A stretch of 64,000 nt of DNA from Siniperca chuatsi (GCF_020085105.1 NC_058055.1:12304322-12368321); one strand, 5' to 3'; positions 1 to 20,476 are shown, counted from the stretch's first letter. Notes: generated by a model not told the origin, from the letters alone. Numbers and translations are program-made.

Positions 1-161
1 TTACACTTAGCAGCTAACATCAATAACAACCACGCAGGTAAACAAAGTAAGTCCCAATGTTTGCTTTTATTAAACAGATTTTTCTCTCTGCTTTAGTTTG
101 GCTGCATTTGTGTTGGCGGCTTTTTTGTTTTTGTTCTCTGACATCTTCATTTATCTTTCAG
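1..161 (+). other. Intron of the MAP7-family gene
   Basis: This stretch lies before the first exon visible in the window. It ends in a polypyrimidine tract and an AG at 160-161. The upstream exons of the gene, including its start codon, are outside the window. Confidence 0.7.
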
Positions 162-7760
<7,599 letters not shown>

Positions 7761-7823
7761 TCCATTAATCTCTCTCTTTTTCTTCCTCTCTTGCTTGCCT
7801 TCTCTCTTTCGTCCCTCTCTCCG

Positions 7824-7825
<2 letters not shown>

Positions 7826-7868
<43 letters not shown>
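7826..7868. repeat. (CA)n microsatellite
   Basis: A nearly pure CA dinucleotide run of about 20 units lies just after the MAP7-family stop codon. A complementary (GT)n run follows about 210 bp later at 8079-8109, so the two could pair in a transcript. Confidence 0.95.
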
Positions 7869-7870
<2 letters not shown>

Positions 7871-8076
7871 ACTCAGGATGTCACATTTTGAGTATGTGCC
7901 CCCGTGTCATTACATTTATGGGAATAGAGCCATAGAGATTAATAAAAAACAACAACTGTAAACCATGACTTGCAATATAAACCAAACATCTCCTATATTC
8001 TTATCACATAGCAACTGACCATTGAAATTATGTGTCAAAGATTTTGTTTAATCTGCAGTTATGAGGACAAGAGTTT

Positions 8077-8078
<2 letters not shown>

Positions 8079-8108
<30 letters not shown>

Positions 8109-8109
8109 G
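8079..8109. repeat. (GT)n microsatellite
   Basis: A GT dinucleotide run lies in the presumed 3' UTR. It is in the opposite sense to the (CA)n run at 7826-7868. Confidence 0.9.
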
Positions 8110-9735
8110 CAAGATGAGCATGTGTGAAAGAGGGTAAGGGAGAGAGAAGGTGTGTCTGGATATGTGAAATATTGACAAAAAATGCAAATATGAGGGTATT
8201 GAAGATTCTAGAAATTTAGAAAACACAGTATTGCTGATGTACGGTAAGAATCTCTAATTTTGCCTGCACAGATTCCTCACAGTCCCAGTACTGGAGTAAT
8301 AAAGCCTGCTCAGAGCACTGATGACTGCATTTGTACCTCTGCCTTTCCACATGCTAATTTTGAATACTTCAAAAATGTCCTTTCTAGGTAACGTTATTCA
8401 TGCACGTATTGTTGATTGATTTGGCTGGAATTTAATGGATTTATCTGGCAAACTAAAATCCAGCAGGACTCTCAGGGCCACTGCTGTCCTTCACTCTTCT
8501 TAACCCAGCGAGGTCTGATTGTTCACGGTTTAAATTTCATGGCAATGAGATGATTCCCTTTATTCTTATCTTCAACTGGGACTTTCTAACTGCACGTGAG
8601 GGAGGAGGTTTGATTCCAAAGCTGTCATCTTGAATGTTATCGCACAGTAAAAAAATTCTGGCATCAACACAAATGATAGTACATTACTACATGTTTGTTG
8701 CAGACTAGAGTGAATCGCTAACTTGGACTCTATTGCAAATATACAGTGATTGCATTCATAAAAGCTTTATTTCAGTGGTTTCATTGATGAAAGTACTGAC
8801 AGCTAAGCAACTTCATGTCATTTAAAATGTTTTCTGTAGGTGTGCCTTGCTATGTAAAGGGTTTCCAAGGCACAGTGCTAATGGATGCATTAATTTACTA
8901 GACATACAGTAACATACATAGATTCCAAATCAGTATCTGGCTACTGATGTGTAAGACTGAAGTGCACTGTGGCAGGAATGTTTGCTTAACAATCAACTTG
9001 TAAGTGTGCCCTGTAGCTATAAAGATGCTGTTTACTGTTAAAGTTTTCCTCCTTCCACCATATTGTACTGTGTGGTAGTGTATAAGAATTATCCAGTGGG
9101 CTCCTTTAACTTCTTGAGCAGTTCATAAAATGGCTAATAATTGCAATTTTTGTCATGTGTCATGTCTAAATGTAATTTCAGTAGAGATGCCTTATGAGGG
9201 ACTGACCATTTTACAGTCTTCTGGCTGTGCATGTTTGTCCTTTCTGTTGGGCCACTGGGATTGTTGTGTGCGACCTGTAATACTTGAACCTTGGTTTGAA
9301 ACCCATCATCTCCTCCATGCTGCCAACAGTTTGTACACATTATTATGTCACTTATAAAGTGACATTTAGATTTGTGTTCCTCAGACAATACATAGCCTGG
9401 CAAGACAGAGGTGTTTTTAATTGTCTTAAGTGAAGTAGTAATATAATAACACACAGTATTTGAAAGTTAGGATTTGCTGTATATTTTGCATATTCAAACA
9501 CTGCAGTTCTACATTGACTAAAATTCCACTATATTGCAAAGGGGACTGATCTTAAGGAAAAGCAAATGAATATAAAGAAATGATATACACAGCCACCTCA
9601 AAAAGTATTCAAGTCGGCTCATACCCATATTTCAAAACAGTCTATCGCAGTCAGCTTAACTCTTTAAGTTATGTAATTACTGTTGACATTGTGCATGGTA
9701 AGCATGGTCATACAAATGTTATCTGAATCAATAAA

Positions 9736-10785
9736 ATGTAAAACTGGGAATTCTCTGTTGTCATTTGTATGTTAATGTGTGTTTATGTTATTGAGCAGTT
9801 AACTTGGGGAAAAGTTGATTACATTTGGAACACAAACATGGAGTGAGATGAAGAAAGAGATGGGGGGGTAAACAAAACATTTCAACTGGCATTGATTACA
9901 TAAAAAACAGCTTTAAAGCTTTTCTGTTTGCACATATGCCAATAATAAACATTTTTATTTCACTTGCCAGAGCAGGAAAATTAATATATGAATACAAAAT
10001 TTAGACATATTTATAATAAAATTTATCAAGTAAAATTGATAAATTTTACTTGCTGTGATCAGTAAAACCAAACAAAACATTTTCCCATTTGAGAGAGAGC
10101 GCATGGTAGACTGGATTTCACAAAGGCACATAGATCCTTCGAAAAGCTTATACAGTATTGACAGTTTCAAAATATATGAGTAATGGTTTCGTTAGAGTCC
10201 TTACAGAAAACACAGGCAGCGGCAATAGTCTTGACAAATTTTGTAAGATAGTGACTAGAGGGGTAAAATCTGTTAAAGTTAAACATAATTTACTTTATTA
10301 CTGATCATGTATCTGTGGGGTAAGATCCAAACTTTTTTCCAGCAAATATTAGAAATAAAATTATTCCAATAAAAGGTAACATCACATCCTTTTGGAAGCG
10401 TGTACAGATCACACTTGCTCTTTTTGTAAAGCATTGAAAAACACATGTTCCTGTTGGTGTGTCAGCATGGGAGAATCGAAAAAATGTACGTAACTACATC
10501 TTTGAAAAGCAATGTTATCCCAGACACTGTGAAATATTCTTTAAGAGCAATAGGGAGAATACATTTACTGTGAAATTCCTTGTATGTTAACAGAAAACCC
10601 TGGCTGTTGAAAAGCTGACTCACTGATAAGACTTACTGTATTTTATACAATATATAATTCAATTATAATTGCTTACTCAAAATAAAAGAACCGTAGGAGG
10701 AAAAGTTGTGTTTATAAATTAGTACCCAAGATAAAAGCATTTGTTTGTGAAAAGGGAAAGATACTGTACACTGGCCCTCCAGCAG
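9736..10785. other. Intergenic spacer between MAP7-family and BCLAF3-position genes
   Basis: This is AT-rich DNA without a supported gene. The one structural item is a nested palindrome at 10018-10051. Open frames here are short, made of A/T-rich codons, and show no homology I can recognise. Confidence 0.5.
10018..10051. repeat. Nested perfect palindromes (hairpin-forming)
   Basis: AAAATTTATCAA at 10018-10029 is the exact inverse of TTGATAAATTTT at 10036-10047. AAGTAAAATT at 10028-10037 is the inverse of AATTTTACTT at 10042-10051. The two hairpins share bases, so only one can form at a time. Confidence 0.8.
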
Positions 10786-10789
10786 TCTG

Positions 10790-10955
10790 CGTAGACATGT
10801 AGTTCACACTCCGAGTCAGTAGGTGGCGCGTCAGTTTGGCTGTCAAACGCTGTGTTGGTTGAAGAGCGAGGGTGGTGCGACGAGGAAGAGCAGCTCGACT
10901 ACCTACTTGGGACTGTGTCGCAGCTAGCTTTCATCTAATCGACGGTTGGTATTTG
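10790..10955 (+). promoter_or_regulatory. Promoter and first non-coding exon of the R/S-rich gene
   Basis: Local composition shifts to GC- and CpG-richer sequence (GTGGTGCGACGAGG, CTCGACTACC, GTGTCGCAG), unlike the AT-rich flanks. A strong donor (TTTG then GTACGT) lies at 10955/10956. This fits a TATA-less CpG-type promoter and a 5' UTR exon. The transcription start itself cannot be read from sequence. Confidence 0.5.
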
Positions 10956-11290
10956 GTACGTAGTTAAAGTTATTGACTTACACTTATTGGTATTTAAAAC
11001 TAACGTTTCTTGGTTTATTTTGTCTAACTGGTCACTAAGATGTTCAAATGACTCACCGCGTGAAAGTCAATCTCTGAGAGCTGCGTTACAAACTAGCGAA
11101 ATACCCAGCCTAGCTAACTGGCCTTAGCTAGCAGACTTAGCAGTAGCTTAAAATAAGGTTGTTGGCGTTAGCTCGACCAGCATCTCCGCGTTTGTGTTGT
11201 TAAATCTAAAACAGACCGAAACATTGAGGCACCTTTACTAACGCCACTGCGATGCCCACCACCCCACTGTAGGGTTTTGTTTCCCCACAG

Positions 11291-11442
11291 AAAGAATATA
11301 ATGATCCGGGTCGTGTTATTTTCTCAGCCAAGTGCCAGTCGCCAATACCAAAAATGGAAGCAGGATCTGCAGAGATCATTCGCCAGGATTTAAGGATCAG
11401 ACCTGAAACTAAACTGACGGCGACCCCAGAAACATATCCAAC
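11291..11442 (+). other. Probable 5' UTR exon with two upstream AUGs
   Basis: The segment runs from a good acceptor (TTCCCCACAG, ends 11290) to a donor (AAC then GTAAAC, 11443). It holds ATGs at 11301 and 11354. The first opens a 30-codon frame that stops within the exon. The second stays open to the donor and, if spliced to 12714, runs past the main start in another frame and stops at 12766-12768. Neither is in frame with the main protein, so this exon looks like leader sequence. Confidence 0.45.
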
Positions 11443-12171
11443 GTAAACATGATTCTCCCTTGTAACCTTATAATCGGTTATAATTTAGATTTTGTCATTT
11501 GGTTTAAGAAATATGCGATATAAAAAAAACAAGCGCCTATTAAACGAGGTGCATGATCTAACTATTACGTTAGGCCAATCTGAGTTTGTAGTACTTGGGA
11601 CACTAATCTGTAGCTACATGCGCCATGAAAAGTTGACAAAGCCGATAAAGTTGCGTAAGCACGTAATTCTATCGTTCGTGAACAGTTACGTCCACGCTTT
11701 TAGATATTGTATTATATTAAGAATGTATTTAGGAGAAGACAACCAACGTGTTCTGTCGTAATGAGTAGTATCTGGTTTTAGTGTAAGAATTGCACAATAC
11801 TGAAGACAATACTGAAGACAGAGAGTAACACTCACTGTTTGGATTTTTGTTGCTATAACAATAACAGGAAATTTAAGTTTGTCCTAAAACAGCTTTGAAG
11901 ACTTTTACACTTTATTTAAACATCTAATTTATAGCAGTCTAGTTTAAATTTATTTAGATATATTTTTTTTATATTTGATGAAGTACCATTGTAGTGAAAG
12001 AAGCATCTCTTTGTCATTTTATCTGTGACAGTACTGATTAGGTTAAGGCTGACTGAACTTTTATCTCTGATTAGGCTAATAATTTACATATTACTGTGGG
12101 TTGGCTATTGAAGATGCACTTTGTACCATTGCTTCTGAATTTAATTAGTTGGTAATTTTTAATGCAGCTTG

Positions 12172-12208
12172 TATATTATTATTATTATCAATAATAATAA
12201 TAATAATT
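12172..12208. repeat. TTA/TAA palindromic microsatellite
   Basis: A run of ATT triplets is followed by a run of AAT triplets around a short TATCAATA centre, forming an almost perfect inverted repeat in an intron of the R/S-rich gene. Confidence 0.8.
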
Positions 12209-12734
12209 TAAAATATACACACTGTTGTTTAAGATATGCTAAGCTTTTGAATTTTGTTGTACAGTAATTTTATTGTGACAAGTTCTTCAACGGCATTACG
12301 AGTTGAAAAGCAGTGGTATTTTTAAAATTAGTAATTTAAAGTTGAAATAATTGAAATGGCACGAGTGCTTTTGTGTGTTTTTATACCTAGATCACGTCTA
12401 TTATAAGTCACATATACTTTGTGTAAATGTTGACCATTTCCAAAGTACACCATAGTTTTTGAGATTTTTGACTGCATTTTTTCTGGGCATTGGAATGCTG
12501 TTTAGTATTATTAATGTTTAAGCAACTTGAGAAATAGAAGGTGAGTAAAAGAAACTTAACTGAAACTTAGCTTTACTTGGTAGTTATTTTATATGAGCTG
12601 CTTGTTTCAACTATGGAGTCAGGGCAGGTCAAATATTGTGGTTAGTTTTTTTAAATCTAGCATTATGTCTTTTTAGGGCTGTCAAAACTCTATGATTTAT
12701 TTTTTGCCCATAGATTGTTTACTCACTTCCAAAG

Positions 12735-15700
12735 ATGGTTCGACCACATTTTGGACCACCACGCTTAAAGCCCAGGTAATGTCCTAATTATGTCAAGTTG
12801 TATCCAGATACTTTGGTGTTATGTTCATGATTGTTAAATATTTTGTTATGTGTGCTAAAAGTGACTTAAGATAGATGCTGGCCCTTTTTTAATGCAAAAT
12901 TATGGTATTTTTAAAGTGGCATTAGGTGTTGTAATCCACCAATTTCTGTTTTTCTTGTGTCCTATTAGACCTTACGGAGATGGTCATGGCATTGGCCCTA
13001 GTGAAGGGAATTACAACCCCAACTCCAAAAGTCGAAGAGATGTCCAGGCCTACCCAGCAAAGGCCCCTTTTAACTGGAGAGAATCCAGAGGTAGAGGACG
13101 ACCCCCAGTTACCAGAAGAGTCCCCCTGATGGGAGAGCAAAGGGAGCCACGTTTCAATCACTGGAGGTCCCTAAATCAGGATTCCTTTCAATCATACCCT
13201 CCCAAAATGGAACCACACCATAGCCAGAGGAGGCCTTCTCCATCTAGGCAAAACCGCTCCCCCCATGTCCAGCATCAGTCATCCTCTCGCAGTCCTGCAC
13301 AAGGATCCCTAAGTCAAAGGGGCCCACCTTTCCATGGCCACCCCTCAGGTCACAGGTCACCCTCCCCAAGACATTTTCGCAACCACCCAGCTGACAGGAG
13401 GCCAGGCTCTACACCAGCCTACCAGGGGTCTTTCAGGGGCAACAAAAGGCAGTCAGGTTTTCAGCATCAGGAGCAGCGGAGTCGAGACCCACGTGGGAAT
13501 TACACTCCCAGAGAAAGGCCCAATGAGCAGTTAGGTCATGGCATGAAGCGCTGGAACGAGGCCGGAGCATTCTCTCATCCACACAATGGAGAGCATGGGC
13601 CCTCTGGGTCACAGAGGAGCCCCAGAGAGATGCATGGGAGAGGCTCATGTCCAGAGAGGTACAGGAGTGAAGCAACAATCCCAGCTGGGTAAAATAATTA
13701 AAGAGGAGGCCTGAAGCTGGCCCAGTCCTCCCAGTCACAGGGGGTGGTAATGATTACCTCTACTCTGCCCCAACTCATTGTTATTAGAGGTTATTAATGA
13801 GGGTCTGATGTAAATGTGGTTTCACCTGCCAGTGAGAGGAGTGTTACATCTGTAATTGCTCTTTGAAAATTTACTTCTCCCATCTGTTTCATTCTGTCAT
13901 GGCATTATGAAGGGGCTGCATTAAGATAAAAGTTAAACACTCCGCCTCCCACTTAACATGGCAATGGATCTATCATTGTAATGATTTCTCTATTGTTTGA
14001 TGGATATGCAGGTGGTCATCTGAGCAAGACTCCAGACGGCAGCGTGGTCCAGTGGAGAGGCAGGGCAGCAGATCCCACAGTAGAGAGAGGGCACAAGATG
14101 TCCCTCACCCGCCCCCCTTCAGATCCAACCAATGGAAAGGAGGTCCATCACAGTCATCCTCCTACCACAGGAGCCCTCAGGAGAGGCAAGTGGCAGGACC
14201 CCGCAAGAGGAGGATATCAGACATCAGCATGACCTCAGACCCTGCACTGGAGCATGGCAATTCCAAATACCCCAGGAGAGAGAGACCTCAGCTGCTCAGT
14301 ATCCCCAGGCCATTTGGTGGTAAACCTTTGTCTCTTAGGGATAAAAGTTACCTGGTTAAGAGCAGACAAATCAGAGCAGAATCTCTCATGAGGCTCAGAA
14401 TACCTCCATCTGTGAAACCCAGGCCTCGCTTGGGCGACTCACGGGGAAATGTTAGCTCTGTTTTTGCTATCAGGAAGAAACGTTTCCAGTCAAATGCAGT
14501 TCCCCTGAAAAACCTGGAACCAAGGAGGGCAAAACCACAACAGTCACCCCGCAGGGAAGAAGGCAATGCCAGCAAGTCTTCAAGAGACTCTGATACAGGC
14601 AAAGAACAGGTGGAGTCTCGCCGGTCCATGAACACACACAGGTACGGTATTTTCCTTCTAGCACTGTTCGCAGGGGCTTGATGATGATTAGGAGGTCAAG
14701 AAAGAATGTCTCTATGTGAAGGGGGTGCCAGCTGTGGAGAATGGAGATATCGTGATGGCTTAAATGTGCAGCACTGATTCAGTTGATGAAAAGCTGCAAA
14801 AGTTTTCAAATGCCTCCCTGTCTGCGTGCTGCCTGTGTTTCAAAATATCTTCCTATCAAGTGGGCTGAAGAGAGAGTGCTAAATTACACACCATATCAAT
14901 AAAGCCAACCTGTTTTAAAACCTGACAAATGTGTTTAATGCCCTTGATGAGGGGTGTGGAAAAAGTAGTTGATCTGGGCTGTTGAAGGATTCCTGTTTGT
15001 CAGCCTTGAGTGTCTTAAGCTTGAAAGAAGTGCTCTTCAGCATGTTGTGGAGACCCCTTCATCCTTGATAGAGAACAAAAGCAAACTGAAGTTGAAGTTA
15101 CTACATGTAGTGTAAAACACTATCTGTGTATGCAACATGAGGACATGAAGAGGACTGAACTAAACTGAAAATGCCATACTGCCCCTTTTTTAAATTATTG
15201 ACAATGTGTCAGCCATACCTGGACCTTGGGAAAAGAGATGCATCAAATGAATGTCCAACAGTGACTCTTCACGGCACTAACTAAAACATGACATCGCAAA
15301 GTTACAAGTCAAGTGGCATGTTTGATCATGGAATTTCCAAAAACAAAGCTGGTCTGAGCTGTCACACTTTGAATATAATCACAACGTCAAGATGGATGAC
15401 GGTGATCATTGCTGACAACAAAAGCCATAAAAGAAGGAAGACGACTTGTGTTGCTGAAGGACATTATAAGCCACCATCAGAGTTAGACAAAGTGCACCTG
15501 CATTCATTTTCACTGATAAATTAACCGATAAATAACTCATACGCAAAGACCGATATTTCTAACTTGTTTATGCACATCAGATTACCAATAATGAAATGTT
15601 TTTTTATAAAGTTCCAAAGTGGCTATAATAGTATTTTAACAACATAAAAAACTGTTAAAATCCAAGACAAAGAATTCGGCAAACTATTTTTTTACTAATA

Positions 15701-18700
15701 GAGCACGTCAGTCACCATATTCAGGAATTTTTATCTTCACGCATTCATCAGATGCATACCTACGTGTACACATGCATAATAGACCTGGAGTAATACCCAA
15801 TTTGTGTGTTACACAGAAGTGGAATTTGGAAGTGGAAATCATATTCTTGCAGTGTTCAAAGTCAATACATTTATGCCAGAAGGATTGGCTAATCAGAATC
15901 AAATACACGATTCTGCATCACCTAAAGTGTGAAACCTTGTGGATGGTGCTGCATCATTCCCATTCAGAATTAGTAAAACGAAGAGGAGCCAAACGACAAC
16001 TACTTGCATGTCATACAGTGCATCGGGACAGTACTGGAGTTTTCTGCTTCTCTGCAGTCATGAGAACTTCAAGAACATTCAGACATTCATCAAGCATTAA
16101 CCATGTCAAAGCTGGAGAATTATCTTGACGTATTTGATGAAATACACCAGGGTTGATAACATCAACTTTTGAAGGAGTCAAACCTGCGACCATAGAGCTA
16201 CTATATGGCCACCTCTATTTTAATCATACCAACAATTCCTGCAGTGAAACGGGTGCACTTGATGTGTCATTTTGAATAGCTGGAAAAGATCATGTAGAAA
16301 GTGGCTGAGAACACAAGACTACATCAAACTCTAAACAGGACGAGACACAAATGGTGAAACAAGACAGACTCAAGAGTATGGATTTAAAATAGATGAGAAC
16401 AAGATGAAGAGAGATTGCAAGAGGCCAGAATTCCAACTTGAAACTGTGTGGGGACAGATGCAAGATCAGTTTGGTCTTTTCAGTCTTACCATACCACCAT
16501 GTCATATTCTTGTCAATATGAATGCGTTTGGGCTGGACCCACAGGTCAGCATGTGCTGTGGTCAGTTCCTGTGTGTGTGACCTAAAAGTAATTTTCAGAG
16601 GTGCACATCATCAGCCTGAAGGAAATCACATCATTCACTTACAAGGCTAACGTAACGAAAGTCCATGGCACCGAAAGTCTCTAACCCAAACCTGCACATG
16701 TCAACCTGCGAAGACATCGCCAAGTGTGATGGGCAAAGATGTTCTCAATCAATTCTCAGCACTTTATGCCAGTGTAACTTAAACTCTTAACTACGTGAAG
16801 AGGAAAAGATCAGATGTTCTTTATTAAATCCCCGCCTTTTCCTAAATCAACACCCTAAATTTTAAGAAGAGTAGGAGATCTAAAGGAATAGAAGTGTCAC
16901 TTGTGGGCACTGCAAAGCCCTTAATAAATTTCCTTGATACCTGGACTTGTTTGTGGGCAGACAAACCACTGGATCATCTCTTAAAATCACTGCACAGCTC
17001 TGGAGAAGAAGTTGTTAAGCTAACATAATCACCAGCCTGGACGTGTTCAGCTATTCACTTCAGAAGTACAGGTGTCTCCGAGACTCAAATCTCCATCTAA
17101 TCTCTGTCCATCTCGTGAAACCCTGTGGATGATGAAAATGATTGAAGACAACTAAAGGAACATCTAGGAACCTCCTGAAGTTCAGTCTGACTGTGAAAAC
17201 AAGGCGTTGTCCTCCCGTGCTTCTGAGAGAGGGATGATAGAAGATTTGGGGATGTGATGTAGACCAGTATCTATAAGTTCGCTCCAAGATTTGCCTGCAC
17301 TAACAATCACTGAGTAAATGAAGAGAGCTCAGATTGATTCAGGGTACAAAAATAGGAGTAAAGAAGCATGGACATGCCATGGTTTTTGTAAGTACCCATG
17401 TGATGCGTGGCTTTATGATCATTTGTCTGCCTGCAAAACAGTGCTGTTGGTTTAAATTTGTTTTACTTCTAAGAGTTGACAGGGTGATTTTATTTTTTAC
17501 TTGCAATCTGTTTCCTTTAAACACTGATAACTTGAATGATGTGATATTAATGCATCCAGGCCACATTTAAGTATGTTTATGTTATGTTCATACACATCTC
17601 ATTGGGGTGCTGATGTCATTAACACTGCCTCCACTGATCTCTCTCCAGGTCTTCTCCCATAGAGAAACGTGACCTTGTTGTTTTGTCCCACTGGCCACCT
17701 GGGCCAAGCTCCTCCTCTAAGGACAGCTCACCTCCGAAAGGTCGCAGCCCAAAACTAAAATCTGGTAAGTCAGTTCTGTTTGTGATCTTGCATATTTTAA
17801 GAGTAATCCAGAGGCCAGTCTACAATCTATTGTATATTTGTTTTGTTTGGATATCTCAAATCACTTTACATTGCTTTATTATTCTGTAGGGTTAAAATCT
17901 TAGGGTTTCATTTAATCATTTTTTAAAGCTTCAGCTGCAGGGTTTATCTCTTCTCTTTTTTGTAGAACGCAGTTCAGATGCCACACTGAACAGCCGACTC
18001 TCAAAGACAAATGATTCCAGAGCATCGCCTGAAGACCGAAAACGGGACTATTTGGATAAGAGGATGTTTAGGTACATTTCATAGAATCAGTTTTTCTTAG
18101 TGTTTGAAACAAGGTTCTAATTCATTAGAAAGTGCAGTGGTTTTTGTAGGTTAAATACGAGCTTTATGCAGAGCGAGTCCTGTTTCTGATGTTCCTTTTA
18201 TTTATTTGCAGGCCATTTAATATGATGCAGGACAGCCACAGATCTGGGAGGCCCTTCAGGAGACCAGGGCCAGGACCCATGCAGGTGAGTGAAACATTTA
18301 TTGCATAAGACCTTGCACAGGTGGTGCCTCTGTATATGATAATTCATGAAGGATTACAGCAGTAAATGTGCAGTGGTCACAAGCAAAACTTTATAAATAT
18401 TAAATATTTTTAAAGGTAGTACTGTACTTGTGAAATGTTTCATTATATTCAAGTGTTTTGGAAAACCAAATATAATAAGCGAAAGGGAGTAAGCTGTCAG
18501 TAGAGGTTTGCAGCTAAATCATTGTAATAGTATTTTTTAAATTCAGCCCATTGAGGTACGAAGATCAACACTCAAATATTGGAGCTGTACAACTACAGTT
18601 GAACCGTGTTCAAATCCAGTCCACGGTCCCTTTGTTGCATGTCGTTCTCTCTCTCTCCCACATTTCCTGTCTCTCTTCAGCTGTTCCTATCAAATAAAGG

Positions 18701-19247
18701 CAAAAAGCCCAAAAACATAATCTAAAAAAAAAAAAAAAAGTGTGTCAGCTGGCTTGTTTTGCAGATATATATCCATTTCAGTTTTGTATTGTCACTATCA
18801 CTGGACAGAGATGTGAATATACATTTACATCTACATGGTATTGCTTTAATTTAAGATGTATAAAGGATAAATAAGGATAATTGCATACTGTATGTACTCA
18901 GCCTTCACCATTGTGTTTTACAGAGACCAAGGTTCACTGGTGGTCCAAGGAAGACAGGCCCTGAACTGTCCGGAAATGTTAGAAGACCACTCATGGTATG
19001 CATACCCTCTTGAAAGATCACTCGGTTCCTCTGGAAAAAATGTTAAATGGCTCATTGACTCTGCTTTCCTAATAACTAATATTTGAATTTCTTGATGTTT
19101 TATAAGGAGAGTTTAGTGCCACGTCCCTTCCCAAATCAGAGGCCAGTGTTCCGAAAAAGTCACAATATCATGTCCAAATACCGCAACATGAGAGTGATGC
19201 GTCAGCGTCCACCGTATAACCGAGGACCCAACCAACAACGCTGGTGA
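12735..19247 (+). CDS. Arg/Ser/Pro-rich, probably nuclear protein in the BCLAF3/THRAP3 position (622 aa)
   Basis: Eight coding exons join in frame: 12735-12775, 12969-13658, 14012-14641, 17649-17764, 17966-18071, 18212-18284, 18924-18995 and 19107-19247 (TGA). They total 1869 nt. The start is the first ATG of the exon opening at 12714, with good context (AAGATGG). The protein begins [14 protein letters not shown]. The N-terminal half (residues 15-245) is dense in Arg, Ser, Pro, His and Gln with many RSP/SPR steps ([20 protein letters not shown]). The middle carries basic clusters such as GPRKRRISD and IRKKRFQS that could act as nuclear signals. The C-terminus is rich in Arg, Pro and aromatics and ends [13 protein letters not shown] do not recognise the family from residues. 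Its place between a MAP7-family gene and an SH3KBP1-like gene matches BCLAF3 (or THRAP3), so it may be a diverged member. A role in RNA processing is inferred only from composition. Confidence 0.8.
14642..17648 (+). other. Large intron of the R/S-rich gene
   Basis: This 3-kb intron has a GTACGG donor and a CTCTCCAG acceptor. It is fairly A-rich and unique-looking. I found no exon, no RNA gene and no recognisable transposon. The 118-aa open frame near 15772-16128 has no family resemblance and no splice context. Confidence 0.5.
18545..18739 (+). mobile_element. tRNA-derived SINE with A-tail
   Basis: The element lies in an intron, on the coding strand. It has a degenerate pol III B box (GTGTTCAAATCC near 18608), a pyrimidine-rich body (CATGTCGTTCTCTCTCTCTC), the fish SINE-like stretch CAAATAAAGGCAAAAAGCCC and a 17-base A tail. 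It is old: the A box is not recognisable and no clear target-site duplication was found. Confidence 0.7.
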
Positions 19248-20034
19248 TAACCTCCGGTAAGTTATCTTGATGCTCTGGCTGTGAGAGGGCAGCATGTCAA
19301 TTTCAGTACACAGTGTAGTGTTGTCCATCGTCAGGCCATAAGTAGGCCTATTTGGTACTTAGTATGAGTCAGCTGTGTATGTGTGCTGTATTTGCCATTT
19401 ATTCACTGTAAAGAAATCTTGATTAATCATGACAAAGCAATCTATAGTTATCAAGATCTTAAAGAAATGTTGTATTAAGAGGAGTTTTTTCTTGATCTCA
19501 GCACAGGTCCCACATTCTGCAGACGTGATACTGGAAAACATGAGAAATATCTCATCGAGATCTTCTCTTCTGGGTGTGGACCACACAAACCCTTCTTTCA
19601 CTACAATCCCAACCTGCTTGTATATTGTGGAAGTGTTTGTTCTCTGGTACAAATGTTTCAGTTGCATCTTTAAAGTACTGCAGTACTTTTGTTTTAGAAT
19701 ATTTGTAACATATACCACCACATTATATTGTCCTGCTTTTGTCTTGTGTATAATTATTTGGGAATTGCTGCTTGTGATCTTGGCAGTGTTCATTTTGCAG
19801 AAGTAGTTTCAGCATTTTCTTTGACAAGCAGCATTCGATTTCAGGTTTATTAAGTCCAAGAAATGTTTACTTTAATATCTCAACTTTATTGTTTGTAAAG
19901 ACTTATCACATGAGATGTCCTATTTGATTAATCATGGGTGTTTTGATTAGAAACTGCTGCTTGTCGAATGACTCTTAGCTACTACTTGTAAAACTTGTAT
20001 AATCACATGTTTTTTGTTTGAGACTTGAAATAAA
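19248..20034 (+). other. 3' UTR of the R/S-rich gene with poly(A) signal
   Basis: Non-coding sequence follows the TGA. A possible donor at 19257 (CCG then GTAAGT) suggests splicing within the 3' UTR in some transcripts. AATAAA at 20029-20034 is followed by TG-rich sequence (TTTGTTTTGAGTTGTC), a good poly(A) site. Confidence 0.6.
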
Positions 20035-20476
20035 ATCAGATTTAACAAGCTCTATTTGTTTTGAGTTGTCTTTGTTTTGCTTGTAGATTTGGACAGAATC
20101 ACTTCATCAATAATCCTTTAAGAATCATAAATTTATAATCCAGGTTTTTCTTTACTCTTAATCTTGCCTGCAAACCAGTTAGTATGTCCTAAAATCTTAT
20201 GTCAAAGTAGTAAAATCTTAAGTATGGCAATTCATTTATATTCAGGGTTTTTTTTTGTCAGTTTTTTTTTTTTTGGTAATACCGTAATTGATTGGACAGC
20301 TTTATTCTGAAACTTAGAGACTCTGTCTTCACACAGTACCAATGATTCTTGAACTACGGTGATTTCAAGGTGTTTAAAATGTTTAAAGTTGTTCTCCAAC
20401 AATTTAGTATATTCAGAATATTTGAAGTTGATGTAGGCTACTATTTTTGGGTTGTATCCACATGGTAGAATTCATT

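Larger units (their letters stand above)
7761..9735 (+). other. Probable 3' UTR of the MAP7-family gene with poly(A) signal
   Basis: A 2-kb non-coding stretch follows the TAG stop. It holds a (CA)n run at about 7826-7868 and a (GT)n run at about 8079-8109. The best poly(A) signal is AATAAA at 9730-9735, followed by TG/T-rich sequence. Earlier cleavage is possible. No coding potential was seen. Confidence 0.5.

Noticed and set aside
7826-7868. Tandem repeat considered as a CRISPR-like array
   Set aside because: It is a plain CA dinucleotide microsatellite in an animal genome, with no spacers.
19359-19806. Overlapping open frames of 144 aa (-) and 125 aa (+) in the 3' UTR of the R/S-rich gene
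   Set aside because: They lie after the stop codon and before the poly(A) signal, and neither resembles a known protein.
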